Shown in pieces: positions 13,901 through 21,400 of a stretch of DNA of 33,885 bases. The notes under the pieces are model-generated. The model saw only the letters and a list, made by a program, of their open reading frames with translations, was not told the origin of the DNA and ran no database searches. Position 1 is the first letter of the stretch. Every line of letters starts with the position of its first letter. The DNA comes from Tubiluchus corallicola (lineage: Eukaryota > Priapulida > Priapulimorpha > Priapulimorphida > Tubiluchidae), in assembly GCA_030141605.1 (NCBI GenBank), contig JAQGDQ010001583.1:1-33885 (forward strand), given 5' to 3'. Both the position numbers and the translations under genes were made by a program.

Positions 13901-15930
13901 AAGTTTAGTCCAATTAATGAGAATTAGTTGAATGATATTACTATATTGTCTTCAGCATCACCTTCAATGAGATGTAAAGATTTCCACTTACGCTGGCGTT
14001 GATGTATTGATCCACAGCCAGGATTCCGGGAAAATGTTTTGAACAAGACCTTCGTCCACTTCTGCAGCATTTCTCCCTGATTACCAAAATAAATGCTAAA
14101 ACTTTTTTTTAGTTCTGACACATCTGCGCACATAAAACTTAACATTCACAATGGAAAAAATGAAAAAAAGATCACATAGAAGAAAGCACGCATTAAGAAA
14201 AATCAACAAACTACCTGCAATAAAAAGAATAGGACAAAATCAGGCAAATAAGAAAGTTCAGACTAAGTTAGTGGGTTTTCTTAGTTCTATCAGTTTGACA
14301 AAAGAAATTTTTTATAATGGATGCTTTATTCCCAACATTCAAACAACAAAAATTAAGATTCATAACTGAAAATTTCTGTAGTGAAATAAATAAAATGCAA
14401 TTACGTAAATTTAAATAACTGGTATTTTCTTACGTTTTATTGTCATATTTTCTTGCTGGTTGTATATAAATGCGTTTGTTAGCACGACCAATCCAGCATG
14501 CTAGATAAAAACAAGGTATCGTGTTCACTTCTGAATTTATATTATTATTTTACAAACTCGCTAATGTGGTAAAACAAAAAATTTACTAAAAACAAATTTC
14601 AATCAGATTAAAATTTAAATAAAAATCACCATGCCCACAGGGGGCAACATGTCCTTGCTTTCCTTATTTAGTGACCATTTATTTTAAAAAGGCAAACTCT
14701 TCATCACCTTATTTCTCATTTAACGATAAATCTATCATTTACATTCATTTCTTCACTTTAAGAACCAAGAAAATTGTCTATTGCTTTGATGATGTAAAGA
14801 AGCCACTAATATAGAAGCCACAGATAAAGAAGCCACTAATATAGAAGCCACAAATAAAGAAGCTACTAATATAGAAGCCACAAATAAAGAAGCCACTAAT
14901 ATAGAAGTCACAAATAAAGAAGCCACTAATATAGAAGCCACAATTAAGAAGCTGGAAATATTTTTTCGTGGGTGTTCAATACTGAAGTAAAATGGAAATA
15001 AGACACTTCACACAAGTCAAACAACAAACATCAAACACAAACATGAAATAACAATAATAAACATGATAAAATAACAGAAATTATACAAATGGATGAAATT
15101 GAGCTCATCCCTCCCACATTACAAAAAAAAATTCAGCAAAGACAAAGTGATAAGCTGGCCAGTGGTAGGCTAGCAAAAACAGACAAGATTGCCTCCTGAG
15201 AAGCTTTTAGATTGAGCTAATTACCCAACTTCTGCAAACTTTAACTGGGCTTACAAATCTAGTATATAAATGTGTCAATGATACATGTAGTATTTCGTTC
15301 TTGTAGTGACATTGTGACATACAATTTACTCTTGCACAAAGACTGCACAAAAGTGCAAAATGGCATTTTACACCCGTACTAGCAATAACATACAATTCAG
15401 ATTTTCTCTTTGGTAACCTGATATTTCACGTGTATGATTACACACTACTAGACCTTCCACCTACCTTGACCACATCTGAAGATGTACCAATATTTGTCAT
15501 CCACGGGAAATCACCGTCTCCTTCGGGCTCGTAATGTTCTCTCATTGGGTACTTATTCCATCGTGCATTCAAGTCGGTAATAACCTGGTGAACAAAGCAT
15601 GTATTTAATCTTTTAGTCACATTATATTGTACAGTACTATTGTACATTAAATTGTATTTAGTCATATTCGTGCATCACACATCACAATAAGAAAGACAAG
15701 AAATAAAGCCATGGATCACAGAGTTGTTGAGTAAAATTTTGAAAGGTTTTTGCCCTGATCACCAACTGTACAGCTTGAATCAATGACCATAGAAAAAACT
15801 ATAAACATACAACAGACACTTATTTTCTTAACAACTAGCTTTTATACGAGTTTTGTGTATGATTGAAGTAGGAATACACTACATAGAATATGTGGAATAT
15901 GTTCATACATATATTCATACACTATATGTG

Positions 15931-15967
<37 letters not shown>

Positions 15968-17818
15968 TTCCACGAGTATGTTAATTTTAGAGTATTGGTG
16001 GTTGACCTATAAAAACACCATTATTAGGACAAATTATAAAATTTTGTCAGCAAAACTGGGAAGAGGCTGTTTCTTTCCTGTGTACTAAACCTGTTAGTAT
16101 ACCCATGCATTAATAATGTATATTTTCAACAAGATAAAGCAAAGAGGAATATGTTGGAACCAGCACACTAGGTCGTGACATGCACAAAACTGATCGATTT
16201 CATCTCTGTGGCACATCGTATCAAAACAAATTGCATCTTTCGAAAAATGTGATTAATATTTTATCTTTGAAAAACTTGATCTGCAGTAAAAACACGAGAA
16301 AACTGTTGGTACAAGAAGCACATGCGACACTTTATAATGTGAGCACTAAATCTTTTAAACCTAAATGTTAGTTAAAATGAAAAGCAGACTAATTAAGCTT
16401 TTCTAGTATAATCAGATTTGCCATGGCATTTCTGGGTACAATATAGCGAAGGTGTCTTGCTATTTACATGACAAACATTATCAACAGCTTCATGTTTGAT
16501 TTATCATTCAACTTTCTAAAACAAATAATTACAAGTTTGAAGCAAAAAAAGTGTTCCACTAGAATGATTTGAAAAGGAAAGCATAATTATTGATCTGAGC
16601 TGGTATCAAATAAGCCAGAAAGACAAAATTATTTTCATACCTGATGGCAATAATCAATAAATAAACTATAAGCAATTATTCAAGAGCAGTAAGGTACAGA
16701 GTAATCAAATTATCAACAACATTTTTTTTGCCGATCTGCATGAGAAGTTACGTTCATCCCCGAAATCCAGAGCTAAGATTTCAAGGGTGCTCAGTAGAGT
16801 GTTTAAGCAGTGTTACTGCCAGGTATGTGAGTAACACAACTTTGTTATAAGCTCAGTTTATCTAAATAAAGAAATTCACATCCCTCAACTGAATTCCAGT
16901 TAATGACGGTAATGGTATATAATGTCTTGGGTTGTTAGATGCCTGCAGTGGTGTTCAGTAATGGTTATATGTTTGTGGTTACTCGTTTGTGAAACAACCT
17001 TTATAAAAGGAGATCCATTTCACTGTGATGTATCATTGTTCTTGTTCTAATTCATGTTATATGTTTCTGAATGACTTAAAGAGATGGACGGAAGTGCATC
17101 ACCTGAAGCATAGCATGTTATAAAGTTTGTACAATTTACATGTGAGCAAACTGTGCATGCATGCGTTTGTGAATGGTGCATCTATGCTAGTAATCAAATG
17201 CATCACATTCTGGAGTAGTTAATCATGAGAAAATCATTAATGCTCAGTTATTTCAGAATGGTATGTCGCTATTCAACTTTTCATGACATTTGGAATGATA
17301 ATTATGAACTTATTACTGTCTCTTATTATCGTCTTATGGGTTACATTATGTAGAGACAAAAGGTTTGCACTGGAGACACTCATTCATAATGCAATCATCT
17401 TCTGTGTCATGCTACATCCACAAGTTTCAAAAAAGTGAGTGAGTGAAACTTCCCAACAACAGTAGAGGGAGTGAAAAAAGGTTTGGGAGTTTGGCTGTAG
17501 ATAAAAAATATGGTTATATGAATTGTACCACAACCATTTAAACTTTTAAGTCATAAATTATTGACAATACTAGTGCAATCAAATATGTGTATCTCATGTA
17601 TACCATTTAAAATATTTCTATATAAAACTTTATGCATACCACTGAAAACGCTATAATAAAACAGGTACCTGCTGCTGTGTGATGTCATTTCCAGGCAGCA
17701 CCAACCGAGCACTTGGATCGACGGCTAAAAGTCCCACAAACGAATTTGGATCCGTATCGATTTGAACAGTGACAATGTTTCCCGGTTGAGCATTTGGCAC
17801 ATCAAAATTAACAGTGAT
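1892..17818 (-). CDS. Thioester-containing protein (A2M/CD109/TEP family), partial gene, left copy
   Basis: This is a partial multi-exon gene for a secreted or GPI-anchored protease-binding or opsonin-like TEP. Exons, 5' to 3' on the minus strand, are 17818-17669, 15584-15465, 14076-13992, 12682-12562, 11738-11535, 10999-10871, 9722-9584, 8439-8263, 7571-7490, 6620-6464, 5402-5319, 4129-3949, 3700-3507, 3327-3175 and 1951-1892. They give about 680 codons with no stops, and phases agree at every junction except between exons 2 and 3. Domain order matches the family: MG6 ([11 protein letters not shown]), the FPESWLW block, MG7 ([13 protein letters not shown]), CUB (LLFVKAEG), thioester domain (YGCGEQNMM), TED helices ([20 protein letters not shown]) and CUB end (GIGICNLQ). 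N-glycosylation sequons include NVT, NVS, NKT and NIS. Missing are the N-terminal half, which should lie 5' of the spacer exon but is replaced by the right arm, and MG8 beyond 1892. There is no anaphylatoxin domain, so C3/C4/C5 is unlikely. Family assignment is very firm; the subfamily is not. Confidence 0.93.
2312..2820. mobile_element. Possible MITE with 26-bp imperfect inverted ends, left arm
   Basis: The ends 2312-2337 and 2795-2820 are inverted copies matching at 23 of 26 bases (core TACTGTA..…GCTTAATAGA). The subterminal region repeats TTGAGTCAATTA / GAATCTATTAA words several times. It lies in the intron before the last exon. The open frames in it are not coding. Confidence 0.45.
3175..3327 (-). 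CDS. TEP exon, TED to CUB second half, left copy
   Basis: The exon has 51 codons, phase 0-0, beginning [17 protein letters not shown] directly after GGFTSTQ and ending NMFAYQTAG. The STQDTV join is invariant in the family. The remainder is the returning part of the CUB domain. Confidence 0.92.
3402..3443. repeat. GA/AG microsatellite, left arm
   Basis: A (GA)n run with a G-rich imperfect tail, in the intron after the GGFTSTQ exon. The mirror is at 30444-30485. Confidence 0.95.
3507..3700 (-). CDS. TEP exon, thioester-domain end, left copy
   Basis: The exon is 194 bp. It contains [25 protein letters not shown] and [17 protein letters not shown], classical C-terminal TED motifs (E.TSYALL, W…QQN..GGF.STQ). 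Acceptor is AATACAG, donor CAG|GTGCAC, phase 1 to 0. Confidence 0.94.
3949..4129 (-). CDS. TEP exon, thioester-domain helices, left copy
   Basis: The exon is 181 bp, starting [19 protein letters not shown] and including [18 protein letters not shown], the helical hairpin of the TED. Acceptor is TTGTTCAG; donor is GAAG|GTATGT, phase 1. Confidence 0.92.
4499..4535. repeat. Possible hAT-type terminus, left arm
   Basis: CAGGGCCGGATTAACACC followed by GAGAGGCCCTAAGC resembles termini of non-autonomous hAT elements. AGGGCC and GGCCCT form a small inverted repeat. I could not locate the opposite end or a target duplication. Confidence 0.3.
5319..5402 (-). CDS. TEP exon, short thioester-domain exon, left copy
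   Basis: The exon has 28 codons, phase 0-0: [20 protein letters not shown] then NKENISNQ. The [11 protein letters not shown] stretch matches a conserved TED helix. It contains an NIS sequon. Acceptor is CTAAGCAG, donor CAG|GTACAA. Confidence 0.9.
5574..5625 (-). repeat. tRNA-derived SINE-like fragment, left arm
   Basis: On the minus strand, AAGTGGTTACGTCACTGG resembles the A-box region of tRNA-derived SINEs, and CACTCAAGCACGG about 30 bases on resembles a decayed B box. The body and tail are not defined. Confidence 0.35.
6464..6620 (-). CDS. TEP exon with the catalytic-His position replaced by Tyr, left copy
   Basis: The exon is 157 bp and reads [19 protein letters not shown] and later [13 protein letters not shown]. 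In C3, CD109 and many TEPs the segment aligned with GQVLYKPMQ carries the catalytic histidine (G.V.H..M.G G) that speeds thioester transfer to hydroxyl groups. Here that position is Tyr (bases 6476-6478), and the usual Gly-Gly after MQ is replaced by Val-Ala in the next exon. By family knowledge this predicts A2M-like chemistry favouring amines. That is inference. Confidence 0.9.
7490..7571 (-). CDS. TEP exon, thioester domain helix, left copy
   Basis: The exon is 82 bp and reads [19 protein letters not shown] then EKDDHGSMW. This matches the family's GY...L.Y...DGS…FG block after the thioester. It is phase 2 at the donor TG|GTAATT, completed by the next exon to TGG (Trp) before LTAFV. Confidence 0.92.
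7941..8004. repeat. Two-copy direct repeat, 38-bp period, left arm
   Basis: Two near-identical 26-base blocks (AATGGGGAAATATCCTTTAA and so on when read on the minus strand), in the intron after the thioester exon. Confidence 0.8.
8263..8439 (-). CDS. Thioester exon (GCGEQ), left copy
   Basis: The exon is 177 bp, phase 1 to 1. It contains [17 protein letters not shown]. The GCGEQ pentapeptide (bases 8369-8383) supplies the Cys and Gln that form the internal beta-cysteinyl-gamma-glutamyl thioester, the reactive group that attaches the protein covalently to targets. The flanking PYGCGEQNM context is intact, so this segment is chemically competent as far as sequence shows. Donor GAG|GTAAAT, acceptor TTCATAG. 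Confidence 0.96.
8788..9213. mobile_element. hAT-like MITE, left arm
   Basis: The ends CACGGTTCCCACA and TGTGGGAACCTG are imperfect terminal inverted repeats. The interior is made of degenerate CAGGGAAAA / CATGGAAAAGTC words on one strand, typical of subterminal repeats. It is 426 bp with no coding capacity. The 8-bp flanks share only about 5 of 8 bases, so the target duplication is decayed or my ends are off. This copy carries 32 bases (9072-9103) absent from the right-arm copy. Confidence 0.55.
9339..9434. repeat. Imperfect trinucleotide-rich tract (ATC/ACC), left arm
   Basis: Degenerate ATC, ACC and TCA triplets give an Asp/Gly/Asn-rich open frame on the minus strand. It is intronic low-complexity sequence. 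The mirror is at 24485-24580. Confidence 0.85.
9584..9722 (-). CDS. TEP exon, CUB first half, left copy
   Basis: The exon is 139 bp, starting [16 protein letters not shown] after TTCCAG and ending [10 protein letters not shown], with donor ACAG|GTATGG leaving phase 1. The Gly codon is completed by the thioester exon, recreating the family's SV.GD.{2}G join. Confidence 0.9.
10871..10999 (-). CDS. TEP exon, MG7 end to CUB start, with a GC donor, left copy
   Basis: The exon is 129 bp, or 43 codons, beginning [20 protein letters not shown] and ending [10 protein letters not shown]. The join LLFVK to [10 protein letters not shown] in the next exon matches the family's L.V..EG motif exactly. The only donor giving this join is AAG|GCACGT, a GC-AG intron. 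No GT in the correct phase is nearby, and a stop codon follows five codons into the intron. Confidence 0.85.
11206..11531. mobile_element. Short AT-rich inverted-repeat element next to the MG7 donor, left arm
   Basis: This is the mirror of the right-arm element at 22376-22713. Terminal words of 20 bases match at 17 positions when one is reverse-complemented. It is AT-rich, so the similarity could be partly chance. The inner end abuts the splice donor at 11535, and the 13-bp indel lies at this edge. Confidence 0.35.
11535..11738 (-). CDS. TEP exon, MG7, left copy
   Basis: The exon has 68 codons in phase 0-0, starting [20 protein letters not shown] after TTTGCAG. The RPFFV.L..PYS...GE motif is diagnostic of MG7. 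Three sequons (NVT, NVS, NKT) suggest glycosylation. The donor here reads ACG|GTAATC; the right copy reads ACG|GTAAGC. A 13-bp indel directly at the donor removes the G at intron position +5 in this copy. Confidence 0.92.
12562..12682 (-). CDS. TEP exon, MG6 end to MG7 start, left copy
   Basis: The exon is 121 bp. After one base that completes the split Ala codon it reads [19 protein letters not shown] and then [21 protein letters not shown]. This matches the family block that follows FPETW (V.VPD.IT.W…A…S…GLGI). Acceptor is TTTTGTAG, donor ACG|GTAATA. Confidence 0.88.
13076..13503. mobile_element. Diverged palindromic element, left arm
   Basis: The two halves of this intronic stretch are distant inverted copies. 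ATTTAAA-CTTCCGCGATGA at one end resembles ATTTAAAATTTCCCGCAAT read inward from the other, each followed by a GCCAT block. The centre (13265-13292) is a near-palindrome ATTGGC…CTCTAGAG…GCCAAT. It is probably an old long-TIR MITE or foldback element. No transposase is present. Confidence 0.4.
13992..14076 (-). CDS. TEP exon after the bait region (FPESWLW block), left copy
   Basis: The coding frame reads [18 protein letters not shown] then INTSTPA, matching the family's invariant FPETW.W block that closes the bait region. The donor GC|GTAAGT leaves phase 2, which the next exon completes correctly. The acceptor is uncertain: it could be after AATCAG (start 14076) or after CTGCAG, 15 bases further in (start 14061). 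Both need one base from the preceding exon, whereas the preferred donor of exon 15465-15584 is phase 0. Either a short exon is missing in 14077-15464 or the downstream alternative donor is used. Confidence 0.8.
14796..14952. repeat. 30-bp intronic minisatellite, left arm
   Basis: About 5.2 copies of a 30-bp unit (AAAGAAGCCACTAATATAGA plus AGCCACAAAT) are present, in the intron between the breakpoint exon and the FPESWLW exon. It is open on both strands only because the unit is a multiple of three. Confidence 0.95.
15465..15584 (-). CDS. TEP exon spanning the inverted-repeat breakpoint (intact version)
   Basis: The exon is 120 bp, or 40 codons, beginning VITDLNARW after TTCACCAG and ending TSSDVVK before the donor AAG|GTAGGT. 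It follows the spacer exon in phase (…DITQQQ then VITDL…), as in the A2M family. Bases 15465-15524 are duplicated in the right arm and 15525-15584 are unique, so the duplication boundary falls in codon 20-21. Intactness here marks this as the ancestral junction. A second possible donor lies 4 bases further on (GTAG|GTGGAA) and would correct the phase for the next recognised exon. Confidence 0.9.
15928..15973. repeat. AT-rich palindrome in the spacer
   Basis: GTGGAATATAT and its reverse complement ATATATTCCAC flank an alternating AT run, giving a 46-base near-perfect palindrome with one mismatch. Related GTGGAATATG and ATTCATAC words precede it. It could extrude a cruciform. Confidence 0.85.
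17669..17818 (-). CDS. Single-copy TEP exon, MG6 first part
   Basis: The exon is 150 bp, or 50 codons in phase 0-0. The acceptor is ATCTGCAG just above 17818 and the donor is CAG|GTACCTG below 17669. The translation contains [19 protein letters not shown], then [21 protein letters not shown]. This is the conserved MG strand pattern (V.....FV.LLAVD.S...L..GNDIT...V) just before the bait region in A2M/CD109/TEP proteins. It lies in the spacer and so belongs only to the left copy. The right copy has no counterpart, which shows the right copy is the truncated derivative. Confidence 0.92.
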
Positions 17819-18382
17819 CTGCAGATATCAAAATTTTTCCTAACAATGAGGTGAAAGAAACCAAAATAAGTTTTGATCAGCTGACAATATCTCTGAAAAG
17901 TAAGAAACTGAAGATTCTCCAGTATAGTTCTGCAATAGGCTGACAACATTGATTTTTTTTCTACATGTGCTCCCTAATCATCAAAAATCTGTACGAATCC
18001 GTAAACTTGTAAACTTTAAATTTAATTAGGTATAAATGTTCATTTAGTTCAAGTAGATTTAGGAACTTTAAAAAGCACATCTGCCGTCAAGTTTCGAGTG
18101 CTTTTATTGGCCAAAACTGACCAATTGAAATTAAGGTTTTGGGAACAAACAGAAATGAAGAAAGTTTATTAACTTATCACTAATCAAAGGTCCAAGGTTG
18201 CTGACAAGAGGTCAACGCAAAGGCTTTTCCTCCTTATTGTGCTTAGAGCATGTATATGCAAGAAGATAGGCTTGAGCTTAAAGTTTGGACTAAAAACTGT
18301 ATGCACAAACATGGAGAAATGGATAGATGCTCCTCATTTCAGTATGTCATTTTTGCTTACAATGAGAGATAGTAGATTTGAA

Positions 18383-18442
18383 GAAGGAGACGGTGATTTC
18401 CCGTGGATGACAAATATTGGTACATCTTCAGATGTGGTCAAG
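18383..18442 (+). CDS. Truncated second half of the breakpoint exon
   Basis: Twenty codons, from EGDGDFPWM to TSSDVVK, are followed by the donor AAG|GTAGGT. They are identical to the 3' half of exon 15465-15584 on the other strand. The preceding sequence is open for a while (reading back through MRDSRFE) but has no TEP similarity, and it is antisense to the left gene's upstream intron. I therefore treat it as chance readthrough. Confidence 0.85.
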
Positions 18443-21400
18443 GTAGGTGGAAGGTCTAGTAGTGTGTAATCATACACGTGAAATATCAGGTTACCAAAGA
18501 GAAAATCTGAATTGTATGTTATTGCTAGTACGGGTGTAAAATGCCATTTTGCACTTTTGTGCAGTCTTTGTGCAAGAGTAAATTGTATGTCACAATGTCA
18601 CTACAAGAACGAAATACTACATGTATCATTGACACATTTATATACTAGATTTGTAAGCCCAGTTAAAGTTTGCAGAAGTTGGGTAATTAGCTCAATCTAA
18701 AAGCTTCTCAGGAGGCAATCTTGTCTGTTTTTGCTAGCCTACCACTGGCCAGCTTATCACTTTGTCTTTGCTGAATTTTTTTTTGTAATGTGGGAGGGAT
18801 GAGCTCAATTTCATCCATTTGTATAATTTCTGTTATTTTATCATGTTTATTATTGTTATTTCATGTTTGTGTTTGATGTTTGTTGTTTGACTTGTGTGAA
18901 GTGTCTTATTTCCATTTTACTTCAGTATTGAACACCCACGAAAAAATATTTCCAGCTTCTTAATTGTGGCTTCTATATTAGTGGCTTCTTTATTTGTGAC
19001 TTCTATATTAGTGGCTTCTTTATTTGTGGCTTCTATATTAGTAGCTTCTTTATTTGTGGCTTCTATATTAGTGGCTTCTTTATCTGTGGCTTCTATATTA
19101 GTGGCTTCTTTACATCATCAAAGCAATAGACAATTTTCTTGGTTCTTAAAGTGAAGAAATGAATGTAAATGATAGATTTATCGTTAAATGAGAAATAAGG
19201 TGATGAAGAGTTTGCCTTTTTAAAATAAATGGTCACTAAATAAGGAAAGCAAGGACATGTTGCCCCCTGTGGGCATGGTGATTTTTATTTAAATTTTAAT
19301 CTGATTGAAATTTGTTTTTAGTAAATTTTTTGTTTTACCACATTAGCGAGTTTGTAAAATAATAATATAAATTCAGAAGTGAACACGATACCTTGTTTTT
19401 ATCTAGCATGCTGGATTGGTCGTGCTAACAAACGCATTTATATACAACCAGCAAGAAAATATGACAATAAAACGTAAGAAAATACCAGTTATTTAAATTT
19501 ACGTAATTGCATTTTATTTATTTCACTACAGAAATTTTCAGTTATGAATCTTAATTTTTGTTGTTTGAATGTTGGGAATAAAGCATCCATTATAAAAAAT
19601 TTCTTTTGTCAAACTGATAGAACTAAGAAAACCCACTAACTTAGTCTGAACTTTCTTATTTGCCTGATTTTGTCCTATTCTTTTTATTGCAGGTAGTTTG
19701 TTGATTTTTCTTAATGCGTGCTTTCTTCTATGTGATCTTTTTTTCATTTTTTCCATTGTGAATGTTAAGTTTTATGTGCGCAGATGTGTCAGAACTAAAA
19801 AAAAGTTTTAGCATTTATTTTGGTAATCAGGGAGAAATGCTGCAGAAGTGGACGAAGGTCTTGTTCAAAACATTTTCCCGGAATCCTGGCTGTGGATCAA
19901 TACATCAACGCCAGCGTAAGTGGAAATCTTTACATCTCATTGAAGGTGATGCTGAAGACAATATAGTAATATCATTCAACTAATTCTCATTAATTGGACT
20001 AAACTTTATTTCTTTCTGTAAGAGGTAAATTTCTTTTTGTAAACGTTTTAGTCTTTAGTCTTTGAGATATAAGATGTAGAACCTGTACTGTATTGTGCAA
20101 ATCAAGACATTTGTAGAATAACTACAAAGAATGAATGTAGATATTGAGCGTGATGGAAAATGGATATGACTTAAAGCCATTTCATTTTGAGCACATAAAG
20201 TAAGCTTGGTTATTTACATCTGAAAAAGTGTAGTTGATGGTATTAATATAATTTATCAAAAGCTGTTAAACTGCATTTTAAAGGACAAGAAAAGGGGGTA
20301 CCTGAAGAAGGTTTCAGAAAAATCGCCTTAAAAATTATACTACTTTACAGCAATTTTATTTTATATATTGTACCCGCATTAAAATGAATCTTTGATTGTT
20401 TTCATTTAAAATTTCCCGCAATACTGTTCCGAAGTCGCCATTACATGACATCACCTACACAAACGTAAATCAGGGAAGAAAAAGCAATGTTAAATTTTGT
20501 CCCAAAATACTTTCAATGCAAATCTATATTACTTAGCGTTTCGCTTACCGGCTGGAAAGACTTATGTAACTAGAAATAATAATTTAAAATGTTGGTGTCA
20601 ATTGGTAAAATGTCATTGGCTCACCCTCTAGAGTGTGCCAATCACTAACCAAAAACGTATTTTTAGTCTTATTGACAAGATACAGTAATTTAAAATTTTA
20701 CTGAATTAGTAATATGTATGCTACGCATGCTCTGATTATTTTTCTAAACTTCACGCAATGTTATCTGAACTTGTTTCAAAGAATCTACCATTAAAATGGC
20801 TGCGTCTAACGGTCATCGCGGAAGTTTAAATTCAGAAGTGGCTGAGGCAAGCTCTGCATACAAAAAGACAGTATATAAGTGGTAGAAAATTTCAAGACAA
20901 ATTTTTTGAGCTTTATGTAAGTGGAGGGTTTTCTTGCGCTTTAAGTTTTCACATTTTTTGTTAGTTGATTTACTCTAGAAATACTGTTCCTGTCGTTTAA
21001 TACATATGCAGTAAGTTTACAGTTACAGTTAGCATGCCTCCTTTGTTTGGTCAAATGTTTGCTGTTACCTTGCTTATTTTACCGGCTGATTGTTTGTTAC
21101 TTTTGCCATTCTCATGGTCAAGCTAAGTTACCAAAATTATTAGCAAATTAGGAATAATTCATGTTGGGATGTAGGTGTTTAATCTTTGTGTCTTTGAGTC
21201 TTTCCAGAATGTTTTGTTTTGTAGAGATAGTGGACGAATCACGGTAAACGCTGTAGTTCCGGATGGTATAGACACATCTTGGCTGGCCACTGGTTTCTCG
21301 ATAAATGAAGACAATGGCCTTGCCATTACAGAGCAGGCAACTACGGTAATATTTAATATACAATAGATGTGCAAGCCTTATTAGTTACACTAAAATAAGT

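Larger units (their letters stand above)
1..15524 (+). repeat. Left arm of a giant inverted repeat
   Basis: This arm is the reverse complement of 18383-33885. Position x pairs with 33886-x at the outer end. The sum changes to 33887 (about 1840-8940), 33919 (about 9220-11520), 33906 (about 11540-11770) and 33907 (about 12006 to the spacer), which locates the indels. The arm is 15524 bp against 15503 bp on the right. Differences seen by eye are few: about a dozen substitutions, a 1-bp A-run difference near 1832-1839, a 32-bp insertion at 9072-9103, a 13-bp deletion near 11531-11534, and a 1-bp T-run difference near 11970-11980. A 14-bp G run (10576-10589) has the same length in both arms. The arm carries a TEP gene copy on the minus strand. 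Confidence 0.98.
15525..18382. other. Unique spacer (loop) of the inverted repeat
   Basis: These 2858 bp occur only once in the window. They contain the start of the left copy's second exon (to 15584), an intron (15585-17668) with an AT palindrome at 15928-15973, and one single-copy exon on the minus strand (17669-17818). Bases 17819-18382 should be upstream intron of the same gene; I see no further exon there. The left boundary is in an intact exon. The right boundary joins intron-like sequence to the middle of that same exon in inverted orientation. Confidence 0.93.

Noticed and set aside
18239-18382. Open frame running into the truncated exon as a new fused 5' exon
   Set aside because: It has no TEP similarity and is antisense to the left gene's upstream intron. 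The open frame is short enough to be chance.
18966-19154. [10 protein letters not shown] repeats as a coding bait region
   Set aside because: The open frame comes from a 30-bp minisatellite unit and both strands are open. No splice sites fit the required phases.
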